Shown here: positions 17,128 to 26,225 of the stretch, one piece after another
Layout: every line of letters begins with the position of its first letter
Numbering within the stretch: position 1 is the first letter of the stretch
NCBI GenBank assembly: GCA_045657945.1
Contig: JAZOUB010000019.1
Span: 1-41,220, forward strand
Source: HGM04593 sp045657945
Lineage (GTDB): Bacteria; Bacteroidota; Bacteroidia; Bacteroidales; Bacteroidaceae
Length of the DNA: 41,220 bases
Direction: 5' to 3'
The notes under the pieces: model-generated
The model's database searches: none
Told to the model about the DNA's origin: nothing
Seen by the model: the letters and a program-made list of their open reading frames with translations, nothing else
Position numbers and translations under genes: made by a program

Positions 17128-17853
17128 ATGAAAAAAATAGTTATCTTCATATTCTTGCTTCTCTTGTGCCTTCCTGTAGTAAAGGCGCAGGAGCTGGAAG
17201 CACCTAAACCAACAGCACTTGTAGTTGATTCAAAGGGAAATCTCACAGATCTTGCCATAGGCGATGAATATTCGGGTGAAGCTCCTATTACGGTAAGGTT
17301 CTATGCCAATGCACGCGAGATTGACGGTTATTCACTCACCTGTACATGGGAATTCTTCAAGGATGGCGAGGATGCGCCATACCTTGTGCGTCACGACGCC
17401 GACGTGCAGATAGAACTGCGCGAGAGTGGTGCAACAACTGTAATGCCCACCATTACCTATACAAGTCTTGAGGACAGTGAGTTGTTCTGGCCTTTCGGTG
17501 AGGAGTACTACGAATCTCCATTCAGTATTGTACTTGCCGAATCTACCCTTGAGGCGCCCAATGCCTTCTCACCTAACGCCGACGGCATTAACGACTACTA
17601 CAATGTCTTTAATGTAAAGTCTATTGTGGAGTTCCATGGCGCAATATATAACCGTTGGGGGCAGGAACTATACCGCTGGGGAATTGATGAGATGGGAGTG
17701 GAAGGAACAGGCTGGGACGGTACATACAAAGGTAACCCCGTTAGTGACGGGGTCTATTTCGTGGTCATAAGAGCTTTGGGAGCCGATGGCATTGAGTATG
17801 AGATAAAGCGCGATGTGAACTTGTTGCGCGGATATTCCGAGGGGCTGAAATAA
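17128..17853 (+). CDS. secreted protein with gliding-motility-type (CHU_C / T9SS type B) C-terminal domain
   Basis: 241 aa from the ATG at 17128, preceded by a purine-rich AAAAAAGGAACC. An earlier ATG at 17113 is possible; the longer frame back to 16927 runs through the promoter. Residues 1-20 form a signal peptide ending VVKAQ. A middle Ig-like region lacks recognisable motifs. From about residue 143 the C-terminal domain has APNAFSPNADGINDYYNVF, 'IYNRWGQELYRW', 'GWDGTYKGNPVSDGVYF' and ends near 'LLRGYSE', typical of the gliding motility-associated C-terminal family used as a type B signal for type IX secretion. It is unusually short for a T9SS cargo. uvrA follows after 9 bp. Confidence 0.85.
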   Translation: MKKIVIFIFLLLLCLPVVKAQELEAPKPTALVVDSKGNLTDLAIGDEYSGEAPITVRFYANAREIDGYSLTCTWEFFKDGEDAPYLVRHDADVQIELRESGATTVMPTITYTSLEDSELFWPFGEEYYESPFSIVLAESTLEAPNAFSPNADGINDYYNVFNVKSIVEFHGAIYNRWGQELYRWGIDEMGVEGTGWDGTYKGNPVSDGVYFVVIRALGADGIEYEIKRDVNLLRGYSEGLK

Positions 17854-17862
17854 TATGTGAAG

Positions 17863-20691
17863 ATGGAAAAAGAGGAAAAAGGAAAGATAGAAGTTTATGG
17901 TGCACGTGTGCACAACCTCAAGAATATAGATGTTGAGATACCGCACGATTCACTCACCGTGATAACCGGTCTCAGTGGCAGTGGCAAGTCGTCGCTTGCC
18001 TTTGATACAATCTTTGCCGAGGGACAGCGTCGCTATCTCGAGACATTCTCGGCTTATGCCCGCAACTTCCTTGGCGGCCTTGAGCGTCCCGATGTCGATA
18101 AGATAACCGGCCTCAGTCCTGTTATCTCCATCGAGCAGAAAACGACCAACAAGAATCCCCGTTCAACCGTTGGAACAACCACTGAGATATATGACTATCT
18201 GCGCCTGCTCTATTCTCGTGCAGCCGATGCCTACTCTTACCTTTCGGGTGAGAAGATGGTAAAATATACCGAGGAGAAAATCCTCGAGCTCCTGCTCACG
18301 GCATATGACGGCAAGCGTATATATATACTTGCCCCGCTTGTCAAGGGACGCAAGGGACACTATAAGGAACTTTTTGAGCAGATGATGCGCAAAGGATACC
18401 TGAATGTGCGCATTGACGGCGAACTGTGCGAGATGTCGCGCGGTATGATGCTCGAACGCTACAAGAACCACGATATAGAGGTTGTCATTGATAAACTTGC
18501 GGTCGATGCCAAGGATACCCAGCGCCTGAAGCAGAGCCTTGCAGCGGCACTTGCGCAGGGTGACGGCTTGGTGATGATAATGGAGATGCCATCGGGCGAG
18601 GTGCGTCACTACAGCAAACGCCTTATGTGCCCTGTTACTGGTCTTTCGTACAAGGAACCAGACCCGCATAACTTCTCATTCAACTCACCCCAGGGCTTCT
18701 GTCCCAAGTGCAAGGGTTTGGGAGTGGTGAGCTGTGTTGATGTGGACAAGGTGGTACCCGACCGTAGCCTCTCGGTCTATGACGGTGCATTGGCACCGCT
18801 TGGCAAATACCGCCGCTCGTCAATCTTCCAGCAGATTGAAGCGGTGCTTGCACGTTATGATGCAGATTTGAAAACGCCGGTAGAAGAACTGCCCGACGAG
18901 GCACTCGACGAGATACTCTATGGCTCTCCCGTACCGTTGAAGCTCAACAACTCCAGCGAGATGTTCTATGACAGTATAGCAACATACGACGGTCTTGTAA
19001 AGTATATACAACTGCAAAAGGATACAAGCGTCTCGGCCAAGGAACTCCGTTGGGCCGAACAGTTCTCCATGATGCAGATCTGTCCCGAGTGTGGTGGAGC
19101 ACGTCTCAATAAGGAGGCTTTGCACTATCGCCTTGCAGGCAAAAATATCTCGGAACTGGCCTCAATGGATATTACAGCCCTTAACGAATGGCTCGAGCAA
19201 CTCGACAGTTCTCTCAGTGACAAGCAGCGTGCCATTGCAGGTGAAATAGTCAAGGAGGTGAAGACACGCATCGGCTTCCTGCTTGATGTTGGTCTTGGAT
19301 ACCTATCACTCAATCGCTCATCGGTGTCTCTCTCGGGTGGAGAGGGGCAGCGCATACGCCTTGCAACACAAGTTGGGTCTCAATTGGTGAATGTGTTTTA
19401 TATACTAGATGAACCCAGTATCGGTCTTCATCCTCGCGATAACGACAGGCTCATTGGTTCGCTTAAATCATTGCGTGACATTGGCAACACTGTCATTGTT
19501 GTAGAGCATGATCGTGACATAATGCTCGCATCGGACTACATCATCGATCTTGGCCCCAAAGCCGGCCGCAAGGGTGGCGAAGTGGTTTTTGCCGGCACAC
19601 CAGTCCAAATGCTCAAGGGCGATACAATGACTGCGCGTTTTCTCAATGGAAAAGAGAAAATAGAGATACCGGCAGTTCGCCGTCCGGGAAACGGCAATGT
19701 CATAAAGATTACAGGTGCATGCGGTAACAATCTTAAGAATGTCGATGTCGAGTTCCCTCTTGGCAAACTCATCTGCGTGACGGGTGTGTCGGGTGGCGGA
19801 AAGTCATCTCTCATCAACGATACCCTGCAACCAATCCTTGCAAAGCATTTCTACCGCGCATTGCGCGAACCGTTGCCATACGCCTCAATAGAAGGCATTG
19901 AGCACATAGACAAGATTGTGGATGTTGACCAGTCACCGCTTGGACGTACACCGCGCTCCAACCCGGCAACATATACAGGTGTGTTCTCTGATATACGAAA
20001 TCTTTTTGTGGAACTCCCCGAGGCCAAGATACGCGGCTACAAGCCCGGACGCTTCTCGTTCAATGTCACCGGTGGCCGTTGCGAGGCATGTGGCGGCAAT
20101 GGATACAAGACTCTGGAGATGAACTTTCTTCCCGATGTCATGGTACCATGTGAAGTGTGTCATGGTAAACGTTACAACCGCGAGACACTTGAGGTGCGCT
20201 ACAAAGGCAAGTCGATAGCAGATGTGCTCGACATGACAATAAATATGGCTGTAGAGTTCTTTGAGAATGTACCTACAATCCTTAATAAAATAAAGGTACT
20301 GCAGGAAGTGGGCTTGGGATATATCAAACTCGGACAGCCATCGACAACTCTTTCGGGTGGTGAGAGCCAGCGCGTGAAGCTCGCTACCGAGCTTGCCAAG
20401 CGCGACACCGGCAAGACACTTTACCTGCTCGACGAACCCACAACAGGCTTGCACTTCGAGGATATACGCGTGCTTATGAATGTGGTGAACCGTCTTGTCG
20501 ATAAGGGCAACACTGTGGTGATTATTGAGCATAATCTCGATGTCATAAAGATGGCCGATTATATCATTGACATGGGCCCCGAGGGTGGCCGCGACGGTGG
20601 AGTGGTGATGGCCACAGGAACCCCCGAGGAGGTTGCAGCCAAAGGAGTAGGGCACACTGCAAGGTATCTTAAAGAGGAATTGAAATCTTGA
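17863..20691 (+). CDS. uvrA: excinuclease ABC subunit A
   Basis: 942 aa from the ATG at 17863. UvrA is the damage-sensing ATPase of nucleotide excision repair, working as a dimer with UvrB. The two ABC ATPase halves are visible: Walker A GLSGSGKSS (36-44) and GVSGGGKSS (641-649), with signature segments 'LSGGEGQRIRLATQ' and 'LSGGESQRVKLATE'. The zinc finger near the second ATPase has Cys740, Cys743, Cys763 and Cys766, and an earlier zinc module contains CPKCKG and CPECGG. The gene is intact and of normal length. It starts 9 bp after the CHU_C gene, a context unrelated in function, and ends before a shared terminator. Confidence 0.98.
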   Translation: MEKEEKGKIEVYGARVHNLKNIDVEIPHDSLTVITGLSGSGKSSLAFDTIFAEGQRRYLETFSAYARNFLGGLERPDVDKITGLSPVISIEQKTTNKNPRSTVGTTTEIYDYLRLLYSRAADAYSYLSGEKMVKYTEEKILELLLTAYDGKRIYILAPLVKGRKGHYKELFEQMMRKGYLNVRIDGELCEMSRGMMLERYKNHDIEVVIDKLAVDAKDTQRLKQSLAAALAQGDGLVMIMEMPSGEVRHYSKRLMCPVTGLSYKEPDPHNFSFNSPQGFCPKCKGLGVVSCVDVDKVVPDRSLSVYDGALAPLGKYRRSSIFQQIEAVLARYDADLKTPVEELPDEALDEILYGSPVPLKLNNSSEMFYDSIATYDGLVKYIQLQKDTSVSAKELRWAEQFSMMQICPECGGARLNKEALHYRLAGKNISELASMDITALNEWLEQLDSSLSDKQRAIAGEIVKEVKTRIGFLLDVGLGYLSLNRSSVSLSGGEGQRIRLATQVGSQLVNVFYILDEPSIGLHPRDNDRLIGSLKSLRDIGNTVIVVEHDRDIMLASDYIIDLGPKAGRKGGEVVFAGTPVQMLKGDTMTARFLNGKEKIEIPAVRRPGNGNVIKITGACGNNLKNVDVEFPLGKLICVTGVSGGGKSSLINDTLQPILAKHFYRALREPLPYASIEGIEHIDKIVDVDQSPLGRTPRSNPATYTGVFSDIRNLFVELPEAKIRGYKPGRFSFNVTGGRCEACGGNGYKTLEMNFLPDVMVPCEVCHGKRYNRETLEVRYKGKSIADVLDMTINMAVEFFENVPTILNKIKVLQEVGLGYIKLGQPSTTLSGGESQRVKLATELAKRDTGKTLYLLDEPTTGLHFEDIRVLMNVVNRLVDKGNTVVIIEHNLDVIKMADYIIDMGPEGGRDGGVVMATGTPEEVAAKGVGHTARYLKEELKS

Positions 20692-20775
20692 TAATTTAAG
20701 GCAATTATATAAGCTCAACTCAAAGATAGTGGCGCACCGGCAATATTATTGCCTAATTTAGACGATATTGAAACA

Positions 20776-20809
20776 AAAAAATCAGCAACCGCGAGGTTGC
20801 TGATTTTTT
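20776..20809. terminator. bidirectional terminator between uvrA and galK
   Basis: A perfect 15-bp stem (20776-20790 with 20795-20809) closes a GCGA tetraloop. It is flanked by A- and T-runs and serves the converging uvrA (+) and gal operon (-). Confidence 0.93.
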
Positions 20810-20830
20810 GATTTATATTGCTACTGTTGA

Positions 20831-21985
20831 TTAGCAGATCTTGCGAGAGCCGTCGCCGATTACTACATCGTAAACCTTTGGCTGCTTACCATACTTCTCC
20901 TGGTAACGCTTCTTGGCCTCCTCGATGAATACCTCGTACAACTCCTCCTTAACAAGGTTGATAGTGCAACCGCCGAAGCCGCCACCCATCATACGAGAAC
21001 CTGTAACACCGCAGTCAATAGCTACATCTACCAAGTAGTCGAGCTCCTCGCAGCTTACCTCGTAATCCTTGCTCAAGCCGAAGTGTGTCTCATACATCTT
21101 CTTACCTACAGTCTCGTAGTCACCAGCCTCAAGAGCCGCGCAAACATCGAGTACGCGAACTACCTCACCGATAACATACTTAGCGCGGTTGTAATCCTCG
21201 GGCTTCAACTCTGCCTTAACCTCCTCAAGCTGCTCAAAGCTTGCATCGCGCAAAGACTCAACCTCGGGATATTTAGCCTTGATAACCTCAGCTACGCGCT
21301 CGCAGCTCAAACGACGCTCGTTGTATGGTGAACCCACGAGCTCGTGCTTAACGCATGTGTTCAAGAGAACGAGTTTGTAACCCTGTGGCTTGAATGGGAA
21401 GTACTGGTACTCCAAAGAACGGCAGTCGAGACGGATGAGGCTGCCAGCCTTGCCGAATACGCTTGCGAACTGGTCCATGATACCGCAGTTGACACCTACA
21501 TAGTTGTGCTCTGTAGCCTGGCCTACCTTGGCAAGCTCGAACTTGTCAACCTTGTTGTCACCGAACAAGTCGTTCAATGCATATGCGTATGTGCTCTCAA
21601 GAGCTGCCGATGATGACATACCTGCACCGAGGGGAACATCACCTGCAAATGCTGTGTTGAAGCCCTTTACATCAACGCCACGCTTGATCATCTCACGGCA
21701 AACACCGAAGATGTACTTTGCCCAAGATGCGTGTGGAGCATCCTCCTCCTTCAAACCGAACTCAACATAGTCCTTCTCGTCGATTGAGTAAGCGCAAACC
21801 TTGTCTGTACCGTTAGGCTTGATCTCAGCCATGATACCCTTGTTTACTGCGCCAGGGAATACAAAACCGTTATTATAGTCGGTGTGCTCACCAATGAGGT
21901 TGATGCGACCGGGAGATGCATAGATGCTTCCTGTTGTACCGTCGAAGTGTTTGATGAAACGGCTTCTTACAAATTCTATATCCAT
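20831..21985 (-). CDS. galK: galactokinase
   Basis: 384 aa, normal length. It phosphorylates alpha-D-galactose to galactose-1-phosphate (Leloir pathway, cytoplasm). The GHMP-kinase signature is clear: the galactokinase motif GRINLIGEHTDY (26-37), the ATP-binding loop PLGAGMSSSAALE (118-130), and 'MMGGGFGGCTI' near the C-terminus. It is the last gene of galM-MFS-galK, 46 bp after the transporter gene. No galT or galE is in the window. Confidence 0.97.
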   Translation of the reverse strand: MDIEFVRSRFIKHFDGTTGSIYASPGRINLIGEHTDYNNGFVFPGAVNKGIMAEIKPNGTDKVCAYSIDEKDYVEFGLKEEDAPHASWAKYIFGVCREMIKRGVDVKGFNTAFAGDVPLGAGMSSSAALESTYAYALNDLFGDNKVDKFELAKVGQATEHNYVGVNCGIMDQFASVFGKAGSLIRLDCRSLEYQYFPFKPQGYKLVLLNTCVKHELVGSPYNERRLSCERVAEVIKAKYPEVESLRDASFEQLEEVKAELKPEDYNRAKYVIGEVVRVLDVCAALEAGDYETVGKKMYETHFGLSKDYEVSCEELDYLVDVAIDCGVTGSRMMGGGFGGCTINLVKEELYEVFIEEAKKRYQEKYGKQPKVYDVVIGDGSRKIC

Positions 21986-22031
21986 AATCGTTATGTATTA
22001 TATAGTTAAACAATAAGTTTTTCAGAATAAA

Positions 22032-23636
22032 TTACTTCTTAGCTGGTTTTGAGCCAACGAGTGCATAGAACAAGATGTATGCAGCACAGAATACTACTAC
22101 CCAGAAACTTGGAATGTAACCGAGACTGTCTGCAACGAATCCCTGGATACCCATCATTACTGCGCAACCGAATACCATAGTCATGAAGATACCTGATGCG
22201 ATAGCGGTGTATTTGCCAAGGCCCTCAACAGCCATGTTGAAGATAGCACCCCACATGACAGATGTGCAAAGACCAACAAGCAGGAATGAGAAAATACCCA
22301 ATGGAATTGGCTGCCAGATAAGCTCAAGTTTACCCCAGTCAACACCCGGGAAGTCAACGAGGACATTTGTTGGAGCATACATGCCGAACAATACAAGCAC
22401 CAATGTTGCAATAGACACTGTAGTAACCATTGCGCGGCTTGAAACCTTGCTACCGATACTTGCACCAACGAAACGGCCGATGAGCATCATAAACCAATAT
22501 ACAGCTACAATCATACCTACAGTACCTGAAGGAATGCCAAGACCTGGGAATTTGCTTGCAACCTTCTCGCTTGTAATAGTGCCGTTCTCAATCTCTTTCT
22601 TTGTCTTGTTGAACTCTTTCATGTAGTCTTCGTCACCAACAACGAGGTCTGTTGCAACAGTGCCGAGTCCTGGTACTGGAGATGCTGCCGGGAGAACTTC
22701 TGTCGCTGTAGGAACGATGTCTGTCTCAACAGGCTCGCTAACCTTGGCAATCTCTGTTTTTGGAGCTGGTTTGCTTGGAGTAGCAACTGCAATGTATTCC
22801 ATTGTAGCTCTGTCAATGTCAATCTTCTCCTCCTCGTACTGCTTGATGATTTCAGCTCTCTTCTCCAATACATCCTTAGTCTCTGTGCTCAAGTACTGCT
22901 GAACGTAGTTAGGAACACCTACCTCGATACCCATGTAAAGGAAAATAGCTAATGCACCGAGTGCGAAGTGACGGTAACCCAAAGCCTTCTTTACCATGCC
23001 AAGGTCAACCTTCTCCTGCTTTGGCTCTTCGATCTTTGTGCGAAGAATGATGATGAAAGCAACAACGAAGATTGCAAGGGCAATCATCAACGCTGGAGTA
23101 GCATCGGCGATCTTTGCCTTTGTTGCATCTGCGATGAGCGCACCCATGAGGATGTAGCAAGCTACCGCTGCAGTAGAGTTGAATACACCACCAATCTGGA
23201 TAAGCTGGTTACCTGATTTGCCACCACCGCCAAGGATGTTGAGCATTGGGTTTACAACACAGTTAAGGATACACATGCAAAGACCTGCAACGAATGCACC
23301 CACAAGGTAAACACCGAATACAAGACCAAGATTCTCCTGTGCATCGAACATACCGCTGAGCCACTGGATGAGGATACCTGCTGCGCCGACTGCAAGACCG
23401 ATAAGAGCCGATTTCTTGTAGCCGAACTTTGAAATGAGCATACCTGCAGGAATACCCATTACAAGGTAAGCAACAAAGTTACCATAGTTACCAATCTGTG
23501 CGAGCACATTCGAAATGTCGCCCTGGTTCTTAATGATGGTTGCCATTGGTGTACACAAGTTAGTCACGAAGGCAATCATCGCGAAGAGCGCGATCATGAT
23601 GATGATGGCTCCCCATTGTTTCTTCTGATTACTCAT
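22032..23636 (-). CDS. MFS sugar transporter (probable galactose/glucose:H+ symporter) with an insertion
   Basis: 534 aa, longer than the usual ~410-440 aa of FucP/GluP-type sugar porters. The N-terminal half has TM1 'WGAIIIMIALFAMIAFVTNL' and the MFS loop 'GMLISKFGYKKSALIGLAVG'. The C-terminal half ends 'FVVVFCAAYILFYALVG'-like helices and a Lys tail. Between the halves, about residues 247-367, is a ~120-residue hydrophilic stretch rich in Pro, Ala, Val, Thr and Glu, with no membrane segments; this accounts for the extra length. The gene lies between galM and galK, so galactose is the likely substrate. This gene order is common in Bacteroides. Confidence 0.88.
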   Translation of the reverse strand: MSNQKKQWGAIIIMIALFAMIAFVTNLCTPMATIIKNQGDISNVLAQIGNYGNFVAYLVMGIPAGMLISKFGYKKSALIGLAVGAAGILIQWLSGMFDAQENLGLVFGVYLVGAFVAGLCMCILNCVVNPMLNILGGGGKSGNQLIQIGGVFNSTAAVACYILMGALIADATKAKIADATPALMIALAIFVVAFIIILRTKIEEPKQEKVDLGMVKKALGYRHFALGALAIFLYMGIEVGVPNYVQQYLSTETKDVLEKRAEIIKQYEEEKIDIDRATMEYIAVATPSKPAPKTEIAKVSEPVETDIVPTATEVLPAASPVPGLGTVATDLVVGDEDYMKEFNKTKKEIENGTITSEKVASKFPGLGIPSGTVGMIVAVYWFMMLIGRFVGASIGSKVSSRAMVTTVSIATLVLVLFGMYAPTNVLVDFPGVDWGKLELIWQPIPLGIFSFLLVGLCTSVMWGAIFNMAVEGLGKYTAIASGIFMTMVFGCAVMMGIQGFVADSLGYIPSFWVVVFCAAYILFYALVGSKPAKK

Positions 23637-23673
23637 AATTCTTTAATGTTTTTAGTTTATTATAATATCCTTA

Positions 23674-24756
23674 TTATTTTTCAACTCCGAACTTATATAC
23701 AGTAACCTGCTTGTATGTCTCGCCGGGACAGAGCACCACGCTTGGGAAGTGCTGGCGGTTAGGAGAGTCGGGGAAGTGCTGTGCCTCGAAGCAGATTGCG
23801 CTGCGCTTGGGGAATGTTGCACCGTGTGCGCCTGCAAAACCGCTGTGCCAGTTCGATGTATATACCTGTACGCCTGGCTCGGTTGTGTAAACCTCCATTG
23901 TACGGCCACTGACAGGCTCTGTTACCTTTGCAGCAAAGCTTAGTTCGCCAACCTCTTTCTTGTTCAGGACATAGCAGTGGTCATAGCCGGCGCCATGCTT
24001 TATCTGCTCTTCATCGGCATCTATGCGTGCACCAACCTCTGTTGGGGTGGTGAAGTCGAATGCAGTACCCTTTACCGGTGCAATGCAACCGTAAGGAACT
24101 GATGTGTCGTCAATGGGAACAAAGAAATCTGCGTTGATCTCGCAAATGAGATTGTCGATTGTCGCTGTTGGGTTTGCAATGCCCGACAATGAAAAGAAAC
24201 CGTGGCTTGTGAGGTTTACAATAGTTTTTTTGTCGGTTGTCGCTGTATAATCGATTTTGAGTTCGTTCTCGTCGTTGAATGTATATACTACTGTAACATC
24301 AAGATTACCGGGGAAACCCTCCTCCATGTCTGCCGACAGATAGTGGAGTTTCAATGTCTGTGCATCTGTCTGCTCTGCGTCCCAAACTCTTGCATGGAAG
24401 CCGGTAGGGCCACCGTGGAGGTGGTTGGGACCATTGTTGATTGCAAGGTTGTACTCCTTGCCGTCAATTGTGAACTTGCCTTTGCAGATGCGGTTGCCGT
24501 AACGGCCAACGAGTGTGCTGAGGAATGGTTCAGGGCTGTTGAGCAGGTTGTCAATACTGTCGTGTCCCTGGATTACATTGGCGTAGTTGCCGTTCTTGTC
24601 GGGAACCATGATGCTGCAGATTGCACCGCCATAGTTTGTGATTGCCACTTCGTTGCCCTGTTTGTTCTTGAGAATGAACAATGCTGTCTCCTTGCCGCCT
24701 ATCTCTTTTTTGAAGTCGGCGGCCTTCAATTGTGAAAGATTTTCTGTACAACTCAT
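23674..24756 (-). CDS. galM: aldose 1-epimerase (galactose mutarotase)
   Basis: 360 aa. It interconverts alpha- and beta-galactose ahead of galactokinase. The sequence has the family's 'LVGRYGNRICKGKFTIDGKE' and 'NGPNHLHGGPTGFHARVWD' with active-site His residues, 'VNLTSHGFFSLSG' with the second conserved His, and 'VYTSNWHSG' plus 'ICFEAQHFPDSPN' containing the catalytic Glu. There is no signal peptide, so this is the cytoplasmic form. It is the first gene of the gal operon, with its own promoter at 24788-24818. Confidence 0.95.
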   Translation of the reverse strand: MSCTENLSQLKAADFKKEIGGKETALFILKNKQGNEVAITNYGGAICSIMVPDKNGNYANVIQGHDSIDNLLNSPEPFLSTLVGRYGNRICKGKFTIDGKEYNLAINNGPNHLHGGPTGFHARVWDAEQTDAQTLKLHYLSADMEEGFPGNLDVTVVYTFNDENELKIDYTATTDKKTIVNLTSHGFFSLSGIANPTATIDNLICEINADFFVPIDDTSVPYGCIAPVKGTAFDFTTPTEVGARIDADEEQIKHGAGYDHCYVLNKKEVGELSFAAKVTEPVSGRTMEVYTTEPGVQVYTSNWHSGFAGAHGATFPKRSAICFEAQHFPDSPNRQHFPSVVLCPGETYKQVTVYKFGVEK

Positions 24757-24787
24757 ATTTTGTCAGTTATAAATAGCTATTTCTCTG

Positions 24788-24818
24788 CAAATAAAATAAA
24801 AAAAAGGTTTATGACAAA
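24788..24818 (-). promoter_or_regulatory. gal operon promoter
   Basis: On the minus strand, TTTG (24815-24818), a 19-bp spacer and TTTATTTG (24788-24795) match the Bacteroidota consensus at all but one position. It is 31 bp upstream of the galM ATG. Confidence 0.7.
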
Positions 24819-24832
24819 GCAATTCGGGATAA

Positions 24833-24880
24833 AAAATTAACAATATTTCCGAAGCACCGCGGCACTCCGGAAATATTGTT
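24833..24880 (-). terminator. terminator of the grpE-dnaJ-folC unit
   Basis: AACAATATTTCCG (24839-24851) pairs with CGGAAATATTGTT (24868-24880). On the minus strand a T-run follows. It lies 32 bp after the folC stop and just upstream of the gal promoter. Confidence 0.85.
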
Positions 24881-24912
24881 ATCGGTAACTCTCTATTTTT
24901 GAAAGATAAAGG

Positions 24913-26208
24913 CTATTTTTCGACAGTCGAAAGTAGGTCGGCAACAATGAAACAGCTGCCTCCGACAAAGATGAAATCGCTTGCGGCACTGTCGGCTTTT
25001 GCCGCTTCCAAGGCATTCTGTACGGTGGGGTAGCAGTTGCCTTTCAGCCCGTATGGCAACGCCTTTGCCATCAGCTCGTCCGAGGGCATGGCGCGCTTTA
25101 TGCTCGCCTGTGTAAAATAATAGGCTGCATTGACAGGCATCATAGCCAGTACCGCTGCAATGTCCTTGTCGTTCACCATTCCAAAGACAATGCGCAGGGT
25201 GGTGTGTCTTTGGCTTTCGCGTTCCAGCTGCTCAACGATGTACTTTATTCCGCCTGTGTTGTGTCCTGCGTCGCAGACAATGCGTGGTGACTCACCGATG
25301 CGCTGCCAACGTCCTGTAAAACCGGTGATGGAGCAGACGTTTGCAAATCCCCTTTGTACAGCATCGTCTTTTATCGAAAATCCGCACTCTCTTAGTTTTG
25401 CTATTGCTGTAAGCACCGTGTTTGTGTTCTTCTTCTGATAATCGCCGCCAAGCTCGCCCTTGATGGCTCCAAATGAGGTTGTCGTGTATTCAAAACCACC
25501 TTGCGACAATTGTCTTGCCGATAGTAATTGCGGCTCTTTTTCGGCAAATATCAACGGTGCTTCTATGCTTGTAGCCTTTTCGCAGAAGACTTTCTTTGTC
25601 TCGGGTGTCGTTTCGCCAATTACAACAGGCACACCGGGCTTCATTATACCAGCCTTCTCGCCTGCAATCTCTGCAAGTGTGTTGCCAAGGAATTGCGTGT
25701 GGTCGAAACTTATGTTGGTTATTATTGATAGTTTGGGGGTGATGATGTTTGTGCAATCAAGCCTTCCGCCAAGCCCCACTTCTATAACAGCTACATCTAC
25801 CTCCTGCTCGGCGAAGTAGTTGAATGCCATCGCAGTTGTCAATTCAAAGAACGACGGGCTTAGTGGCTCAAAGAACGCCTTGTTCTCCTGTACAAACCGG
25901 ATTACATATTCCCGGCTCGCAACCTTGCCATTAACCTTAATTCGTTCCCTGAAATCTACAAGATGGGGCGATGTGTAAAGTCCTACTTTGTAGCCACACT
26001 CCTGTAAAATGGCTGCCAAGGTGTGTGAAGTGGAGCCTTTTCCATTTGTTCCTGCAATGTGTATTGTCTGGAATTTCTTATGCGGGTTGCCCAAGTGGTT
26101 GTCGAGTGTAATGGTGGTTGATAACCCCTCTTTGTAAGCCGCACCGCCTACTTGCTGGAAGGGCGGTGCGCAGTTGAACAGATATTGGACAGTTTCGTCG
26201 TATGTCAT
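24913..26208 (-). CDS. folC: bifunctional folylpolyglutamate synthase / dihydrofolate synthase
   Basis: 431 aa. It adds glutamate to dihydropteroate and to tetrahydrofolate. The Mur-ligase-type ATP loop GTNGKGST (53-60) is followed by 'GYKVGLYTSPHLVDFRERI', diagnostic of FolC. Further motifs are 'VAVIEVGLGGRLDCTNII' and 'CDAGHNTGGI'. Length is normal. It starts 17 bp after dnaJ on the same strand, with no promoter or terminator visible between, so it appears to be the third gene of the grpE-dnaJ unit. Confidence 0.96.
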   Translation of the reverse strand: MTYDETVQYLFNCAPPFQQVGGAAYKEGLSTTITLDNHLGNPHKKFQTIHIAGTNGKGSTSHTLAAILQECGYKVGLYTSPHLVDFRERIKVNGKVASREYVIRFVQENKAFFEPLSPSFFELTTAMAFNYFAEQEVDVAVIEVGLGGRLDCTNIITPKLSIITNISFDHTQFLGNTLAEIAGEKAGIMKPGVPVVIGETTPETKKVFCEKATSIEAPLIFAEKEPQLLSARQLSQGGFEYTTTSFGAIKGELGGDYQKKNTNTVLTAIAKLRECGFSIKDDAVQRGFANVCSITGFTGRWQRIGESPRIVCDAGHNTGGIKYIVEQLERESQRHTTLRIVFGMVNDKDIAAVLAMMPVNAAYYFTQASIKRAMPSDELMAKALPYGLKGNCYPTVQNALEAAKADSAASDFIFVGGSCFIVADLLSTVEK

Positions 26209-26225
26209 ATCTATGTCTGGTTTGT

